Origin: Brevibacterium aurantiacum
Lineage (GTDB): Bacteria > Actinomycetota > Actinomycetes > Actinomycetales > Brevibacteriaceae
Reading direction: 5' to 3'
DNA length: 64,000 nucleotides
NCBI RefSeq assembly: GCF_007558825.1
Contig: NZ_VLTK01000001.1
Location: 483,792 to 547,791 of the forward strand
In this document: piece by piece, positions 59,528 through 64,000 of the stretch
How positions within the stretch are numbered: the stretch's first letter is position 1
Layout of the letters: the number at the start of each line of letters is the position of its first letter
Notes under the pieces: model-generated
Told to the model about the DNA's origin: nothing
Seen by the model: only the letters and a program-made list of their open reading frames with translations
Database searches by the model: none
Translations under genes and position numbers: made by a program

Positions 59528-61105
59528 ATGACAACCCTGCTGATGATCATCGGGTTCGGTGCCGCAACCAGCGTGGTCGTCGGCCTGGGCCAGAAGCTGC
59601 GTCTCCCCTGGCCTGCACTGATGGTGGTCATCGGCATCGCCGGTGCGTTCATTCCCACGTTTGCCGAAATCACCATCGAGCCCGAGCTCATCCTCCCCCT
59701 GTTCCTGCCTCCGCTGCTGTTCGCGGCCGCACAGAAGACGTCATGGGCGCTCTTCGCCATCCGCTGGCGCACGATCCTGGGCATGGCGGTCGCCCTGGTC
59801 GGTGTGACGGTGGCAGCCGTAGCCGGGACCGCGGTGCTCCTCATTCCCGGAATCACCATCGCCGCCGCGGTGGCGCTGGGAGCCATGCTCGCCCCGCCCG
59901 ACCCTGTCGCCGTCGATGCGGTCGCAGGAACCGTGTCGATACCTCGGCGGATCATGTCGACGCTGCAGAGCGAGGGGCTATTCAACGATGCTGCGTCGCT
60001 CGTGATCTTCCAGACTGCGATGGCGGCGGCCATGACCGGCACCGATGTCGACTTCGGGCAGCTGGCCCTGTCCTTCCTCATCTCTGCGATCATCGCCATC
60101 ACGGTCGGCCTCGTCGTCGTGTTCATCGTGTGGTGGGTGATGGAGAAGATCGACCACACGATCGCCCGCTCCTCACTCATGCTCATGCTGCCCTTCGGCG
60201 TCTACCTCATCGCCGAGCACCTCCATGCCAGCGGCGTCATCGCCGTCGTCGTGGCCGCTCTCGAGGTGCGCCGACGCGACGTCGAAGCCAATTCAGCCGA
60301 ACGTGTCACCCAGGCTTCGACGTGGCAGGTCCTCGAGATGCTCATCACCGGCATCGCCTTCGGCCTCATCGGCCTCGATCTGCGCATGGTCGTCGAATCA
60401 GAGCATGCCGACCTGGGTCGAGCAGTGCTTGTTGGGCTGGGCATCGCGCTCATCGTCATCGCCGTGCGATTCGGCTGGCTGCTCATCGGAACCGTGCTGG
60501 AGAACAAGCGCCGGGAGGAGGATCCGGATGCCGCACCACTGAATATCCGGGATGCCACCCTCATGACTTGGGGCGGAATGCGCGGCTTGGCGACGATCGC
60601 TCTGGCGCTGTCGATTCCGGCGACCACCGCGACCGGTGAGCCGTTCCCCGGCCGCTCCTACATCCTCGTCGCAGCCGCCGTGATCCTGCTGGTTACCTTG
60701 GTGCTGGCAGGGCTCACCTTCCCCACCATCGTCAACGTCCTCGGCATCGACGACGAGGCGGAGAAGGAGCGAGCGGACACCGCGGAGATCGCACGCCGTG
60801 CGTACAAGGCAGCGCTCGTCCAGATCAAGAACGACGACAGTCTCCCTGACGAGGTGGCCGAGCCACTGCGCGCACGCTTCAAGGTCCTCTACTCCCAGCT
60901 GTTGGGGACCTCTGACGACCAGGTCAGCTCGGAGCAGGCGGCGACGCTGAAGGAGAACCGCGAGGCGATGGCGAAGGTGCAGACCAAGGCGCTGCAGTCC
61001 GCCCGCACGGAAGTGCTCAAGGCCCGACGTGAACGCGGCACCGATCCGGAGATCGCCGACAGAGTGCTGCGCCGCTTCGACCTCCAGTCAGTGCTGTTGA
61101 AGTGA
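59528..61105 (+). CDS. CPA1-family Na+/H+ antiporter
   Basis: A 525-residue membrane protein with about twelve transmembrane helices and a cytoplasmic C-terminus of about 110 residues. Markers are PLFLPPLLFAAAQKTSW, GAMLAPPDPVAVDAVAGTVS, LQSEGLFNDAASLVIFQTA with the ion-binding Asp, and LMTWGGMRGLATIALALSIP. GGGAG lies six bases before ATG 59528; a longer frame to 59393 is unlikely. It exchanges Na+ (or K+) for H+ and serves pH and salt homeostasis. Single gene. Confidence 0.9.
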   Translation: MTTLLMIIGFGAATSVVVGLGQKLRLPWPALMVVIGIAGAFIPTFAEITIEPELILPLFLPPLLFAAAQKTSWALFAIRWRTILGMAVALVGVTVAAVAGTAVLLIPGITIAAAVALGAMLAPPDPVAVDAVAGTVSIPRRIMSTLQSEGLFNDAASLVIFQTAMAAAMTGTDVDFGQLALSFLISAIIAITVGLVVVFIVWWVMEKIDHTIARSSLMLMLPFGVYLIAEHLHASGVIAVVVAALEVRRRDVEANSAERVTQASTWQVLEMLITGIAFGLIGLDLRMVVESEHADLGRAVLVGLGIALIVIAVRFGWLLIGTVLENKRREEDPDAAPLNIRDATLMTWGGMRGLATIALALSIPATTATGEPFPGRSYILVAAAVILLVTLVLAGLTFPTIVNVLGIDDEAEKERADTAEIARRAYKAALVQIKNDDSLPDEVAEPLRARFKVLYSQLLGTSDDQVSSEQAATLKENREAMAKVQTKALQSARTEVLKARRERGTDPEIADRVLRRFDLQSVLLK

Positions 61106-61167
61106 CGTGCGCCGCCCCTCACCGTGTTGATGTGCGTGCCGAGAAGACTCAGATTCTTTCGCCATTT

Positions 61168-61196
61168 CAAAGTTGAGTGGAATAGACTCAACTTTG
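61168..61196. promoter_or_regulatory. HAIR element (HspR operator) upstream of clpB
   Basis: CAAAGTTGAGT (61168-61178) and ACTCAACTTTG (61186-61196) are perfect 11-base arms with a 7-base spacer. The core TTGAGT-N7-ACTCAA matches the HspR-associated inverted repeat of actinobacteria. TAGACT (61183-61188), a -10-like hexamer, lies inside it, so repressor binding would block the promoter. Confidence 0.8.
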
Positions 61197-61269
61197 TCGG
61201 TGTTTGACTCTTCGAGAGCAAAAGCTGTTCACAGAACAGCTGCGAAGAACATTTGTGAAGGAGATGCGC

Positions 61270-63870
61270 ATGGACGCACAGCTGACAACCAAATCACGCG
61301 AAACGGTGCAATCCGCCGTCAACGACGTCGTGGCTCGGCGGAACAATCAGGTCGAGCCCGCCCACCTTGTCGCAGCCCTGCTGGAACAACCGGACTCGCT
61401 GGCTTCGAACCTGGTGACGAAGGTCGGTGCCGACACACGAACCGTGCTGGCTGCGGTCCGCTCGGCCATCGATGGATTCCCTACCGTCAGCGGTCAGACC
61501 GTGTCCCAACCGGGGCTGTCACGGGCGGGACTCGAGATGATGAATCTTGCGCAGGAGGAGATGACCAGCCTCGGCGACCAGTTCGTGTCGACAGAGCACC
61601 TGCTGCTCGCGGCCGCCGCAGGCAAGGACGGGGCAGGTGAAGCCCTGCGCCGCAATGGTGCCGGTCGCGATGCCCTGCTGGCCGCTCTGCCCGAGCTGCG
61701 CGGAGGCAAGAAGGTCACCTCGGAGAATCCCGAGGACACGATGCAGTCGCTGGAGAAGTACGGCGTCGACCTCACGGCCACCGCACGAGAGGCCAAACTC
61801 GACCCGGTCATCGGACGCGACAAGGAGATCCGCCGGGTCATCCAGGTCCTCTCACGCAGGACGAAGAACAACCCTGTCCTCATCGGCGAGCCCGGCGTCG
61901 GCAAGACCGCCGTCGTCGAAGGACTGGCCCAGCGGATCGTGGCCGGAGACGTGCCAGAATCCCTGCGCAACAAGACGCTCATCAGCCTCGACCTGTCCGC
62001 GATGGTCGCCGGCGCGAAGTACCGCGGCGAATTCGAGGAGCGGTTCAAGGCCGTCCTCGAGGAGATCAAGAACGCCGATGGTCAGATCATCACGTTCATC
62101 GATGAGCTCCACACCGTCGTCGGTGCCGGCGCCACCGGAGACTCCGCCATGGACGCTGGCAACATGCTCAAGCCGATGCTCGCCCGCGGTGAACTGCGCC
62201 TCGTCGGCGCCACCACGCTCGATGAGTACCGCGAGAACATCGAGAAGGATCCGGCTCTGGAACGCAGGTTCCAGCAGGTCTACGTCGGAGAACCCAGTGT
62301 CGAGGACACGGTCGCGATCCTGCGTGGACTCAAGGAACGCTACGAAGCCCACCACAAGGTTTCGATCAACGACGGTGCACTCGTCGCCGCGGCCACCATG
62401 TCCAATCGCTACATCACCGGCCGCCAGCTGCCGGACAAGGCCATCGACCTCGTGGACGAAGCCGCATCCCGGCTGCGCATGGAGATCGACTCGGCTCCGG
62501 TCGAGATCGATGAGCTCCGCCGCACCGTCGACCGCCTGAAGATGGAGGACATGGCCCTGTCCAAGGAAACGGACACGGCTTCGAAGGAGCGCCTCGGCGC
62601 CCTGCGTGCAGATCTGGCCGATCGGGAAGAGGAGCTGCACGGCCTCGAGGCCACTTGGGAATCCCAGCGCGCCGGCCTCAATCGCGTCGGTGAGCTCAAG
62701 ACGAAGCTCGACGAGCTGCGCTCCCAGGCGGACCGGGCTCAGCGCGACACCGACCTCGAGACGGCTTCGCGCCTGCTCTACGGGGAGATCCCTGCGGTGC
62801 AGAAGGAGATCGACCTCGCCGAGGCGGCGGAGGCGAATGCCGAATCCGAGACCGATCCGATGGTCAGTGACCGTGTTTCGAGCAACGACATCGCCGAGGT
62901 CGTCGCGTCCTGGACGGGCATCCCCGCAGGTCGTCTGCTCCAAGGCGAGATCGAGAAGCTGCTGGGCGCCGAGGATGTGCTCGGCAAGCGTCTCATCGGC
63001 CAGAAGAGTGCCGTGAGCACGGTCTCCGATGCGATCCGTCGCTCACGTGCCGGCATCGCCGATCCTGACCGCCCGACGGGCTCGTTCCTGTTCCTCGGCC
63101 CCACCGGTGTCGGCAAGACGGAGCTCGCGAAATCCCTCGCGGACTTCCTCTTCGACGATGAGAAGGCCCTGATCAGGATCGATATGAGTGAGTACGGAGA
63201 GAAGCACACGGTCTCACGTCTCGTCGGTGCGCCTCCGGGATACGTCGGGTATGACGAGGGCGGTCAGCTCACCGAGGCTGTGCGTCGTCGCCCCTACTCC
63301 GTCGTCCTTCTCGACGAGGTGGAGAAGGCGCACCCGAGCGTCTTCGATATCCTGCTCCAGGTCCTCGACGACGGTCGCCTCACCGATGGTCAGGGACGCA
63401 CGGTCGACTTCCGGAACACGATCCTCATCCTGACCTCGAACCTGGGCTCGCAGTTCCTCGTCGACAAATCGCTGAGTGCCCAGGAGCAGAAGGATGCGGT
63501 GCTGGGCGTCGTACATTCGACGTTCAAACCCGAGTTCCTCAACCGCCTCGACGACATCGTGCTCTTCGACGCGCTGAGCACCGAGGAACTGTCCTCGATC
63601 GTCGACCTGCAGATCCAGCGACTGGCTTCTCGCCTGACCGAGCGGCGGATCACGCTCGAGGTCACCGATGCCGCCGAGGACTGGCTCGCCCTCGAAGGCT
63701 ATGACCCCGCCTTCGGCGCCCGCCCCCTGCGCAGGCTGGTCCAACGCGAGATCGGAGACAAGTTGGCCCGCGGGCTTCTCTCCGGCGACGTGGCCGACGG
63801 CGACGACATCGTCATCGGCCTGCCCGAGGATCCGGAGACCACCGGCCTGGAGCTGCGCCCGAAGCGGTGA
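61270..63870 (+). CDS. clpB: ATP-dependent disaggregase ClpB
   Basis: An 866-residue AAA+ chaperone that solubilises aggregated proteins with DnaK. In order: N-domain (about 1-150), AAA-1 with Walker A GEPGVGKT (about 211-218) and Walker B in FIDELH, a coiled-coil middle domain (about 400-530), AAA-2 with Walker A GPTGVGKT (about 611-618), Walker [13 protein letters not shown] and the sensor/arginine region near the end. All ATPase motifs are intact. ATG 61270 follows AAGGAG by six bases; TTG 61204 is an unlikely extension. The HAIR element predicts heat induction through HspR. Confidence 0.97.
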   Translation: MDAQLTTKSRETVQSAVNDVVARRNNQVEPAHLVAALLEQPDSLASNLVTKVGADTRTVLAAVRSAIDGFPTVSGQTVSQPGLSRAGLEMMNLAQEEMTSLGDQFVSTEHLLLAAAAGKDGAGEALRRNGAGRDALLAALPELRGGKKVTSENPEDTMQSLEKYGVDLTATAREAKLDPVIGRDKEIRRVIQVLSRRTKNNPVLIGEPGVGKTAVVEGLAQRIVAGDVPESLRNKTLISLDLSAMVAGAKYRGEFEERFKAVLEEIKNADGQIITFIDELHTVVGAGATGDSAMDAGNMLKPMLARGELRLVGATTLDEYRENIEKDPALERRFQQVYVGEPSVEDTVAILRGLKERYEAHHKVSINDGALVAAATMSNRYITGRQLPDKAIDLVDEAASRLRMEIDSAPVEIDELRRTVDRLKMEDMALSKETDTASKERLGALRADLADREEELHGLEATWESQRAGLNRVGELKTKLDELRSQADRAQRDTDLETASRLLYGEIPAVQKEIDLAEAAEANAESETDPMVSDRVSSNDIAEVVASWTGIPAGRLLQGEIEKLLGAEDVLGKRLIGQKSAVSTVSDAIRRSRAGIADPDRPTGSFLFLGPTGVGKTELAKSLADFLFDDEKALIRIDMSEYGEKHTVSRLVGAPPGYVGYDEGGQLTEAVRRRPYSVVLLDEVEKAHPSVFDILLQVLDDGRLTDGQGRTVDFRNTILILTSNLGSQFLVDKSLSAQEQKDAVLGVVHSTFKPEFLNRLDDIVLFDALSTEELSSIVDLQIQRLASRLTERRITLEVTDAAEDWLALEGYDPAFGARPLRRLVQREIGDKLARGLLSGDVADGDDIVIGLPEDPETTGLELRPKR

Positions 63871-63893
63871 TGCTCCGCGGGGTTCGGTGAAGC

Positions 63894-63928
63894 GCGGGGC
63901 GTGAGGCGCGGTGCGGGGCGTGAGGCGC
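63894..63928. repeat. 16-bp direct repeat after clpB
   Basis: GCGGGGCGTGAGGCGC occurs at 63894-63909 and 63913-63928, a 19-base period, in the noncoding tail after clpB. No function can be assigned. Confidence 0.75.
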
Positions 63929-63972
63929 TTGCCGAAGCAGAGCGTACAGGCACCCAGTGACAGTCGAAGTCA

Positions 63973-64000
63973 GACTGAGTGGGTTGCAACCCACTCAGTC
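63973..64000. terminator. perfect 28-base palindrome at the window edge
   Basis: GACTGAGTGGGTTG (63973-63986) is the exact reverse complement of CAACCCACTCAGTC (63987-64000). It lies about 100 bases after clpB and could be its terminator or a shared one for a convergent gene beyond the window; a T run, if any, is outside. Confidence 0.5.

Noticed and set aside
59104..60639. A 511-codon + frame overlapping the antiporter
   Set aside because: Its translation is His/Arg/Pro-rich with no membrane pattern, while the overlapping frame encodes a clear CPA1 antiporter.
61852..62943. A 363-codon frame antisense to clpB
   Set aside because: ClpB motifs on the + strand are unambiguous; the antisense reading is a codon-bias artefact.
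1..64000. CRISPR arrays, tRNA or rRNA genes, prophage and integrase genes
   Set aside because: No regularly spaced 25-40-base repeats with unique spacers, no cloverleaf or rRNA core sequences and no phage or recombinase domains were recognised by eye; a tRNAscan or Infernal run would settle RNA genes.

Overview
The window is high-GC bacterial DNA with dense, short-overlap operons, TTG/GTG starts, TANNNT-type -10 elements, a HAIR (HspR) operator in front of clpB and a DUF5926 gene beside pheA. This points to an actinobacterium. The overall composition and the gene set (Asp23/DUF2273/DUF6286 envelope cluster, EPS locus with LCP protein) would fit the Micrococcales, perhaps a Brevibacterium-like organism; the genus is inference. 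I see no tRNA, rRNA, CRISPR array, prophage or insertion sequence.

Layout. 1-5.2 kb: a TetR regulator (cut by the window edge) with a two-gene ABC-2 exporter, then an FAD/NAD(P)-binding oxidoreductase. 5.2-22.5 kb: a surface-polysaccharide locus. A leftward operon with 4-base overlaps carries a CapD/PglF-like 4,6-dehydratase, a PglE-like aminotransferase, an LCP ligase and a LuxR-type protein without an NTPase domain. Then come a GT4 and a GT2 (rightward), an EpsG-like polymerase with a Wzz/BY-kinase (leftward), a Wzx-like flippase (rightward), and a second leftward operon. That operon has a 33-codon leader ORF, a PglC-like sugar transferase fused to a GNAT-like domain, a low-molecular-weight phosphatase that has lost its catalytic Cys, a second BY-kinase and an intact phosphatase. 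Together they give a complete Wzy-type pathway: activated amino-sugar, lipid-linked initiation, elongation, flipping, polymerisation, chain-length/phosphorylation control and attachment.

22.6-33.6 kb: three very large LuxR/STAND regulators enclosing a PLP decarboxylase and an ATP-grasp ligase. This compact unit has no obvious counterpart I can name and is the best candidate for an undescribed signalling or surface-modification system. 34.2-36.6 kb: two acyl-CoA dehydrogenase subunits. 36.6-36.9 kb: repeat-rich noncoding DNA. 37-40 kb: a TrmH/SpoU methyltransferase with an ABC exporter whose ATPase motifs are degenerate. 40.2-41.4 kb: pyrE and a GlsB-type membrane protein.

41.5-45.4 kb: a divergent envelope-stress cluster, with an ECF sigma factor plus two Asp23-like genes on one side and Asp23, DUF2273, another Asp23-like and two AmaP/DUF6286-like membrane proteins on the other. 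45.6-54.8 kb: SDR, thioesterase, xthA (apparently leaderless), a fifth large LuxR protein, a RelA/SpoT-domain protein, DUF5926, a GT2 and pheA. 54.8-64 kb: an FAD dehydrogenase, a frameshifted SDR, an NAD-dependent epimerase-like protein with an altered active site, an enoyl-CoA hydratase-like protein, a CPA1 antiporter and HspR-type-controlled clpB, ending in a perfect palindrome at the window edge.

The recurring theme is proteins that keep a fold but have lost catalytic residues: one phosphatase, one ABC ATPase, several STAND domains, one SDR-type epimerase and one crotonase. Motif readings come directly from the translated sequence; functions rest on family knowledge; operon roles and phenotypes are inference.
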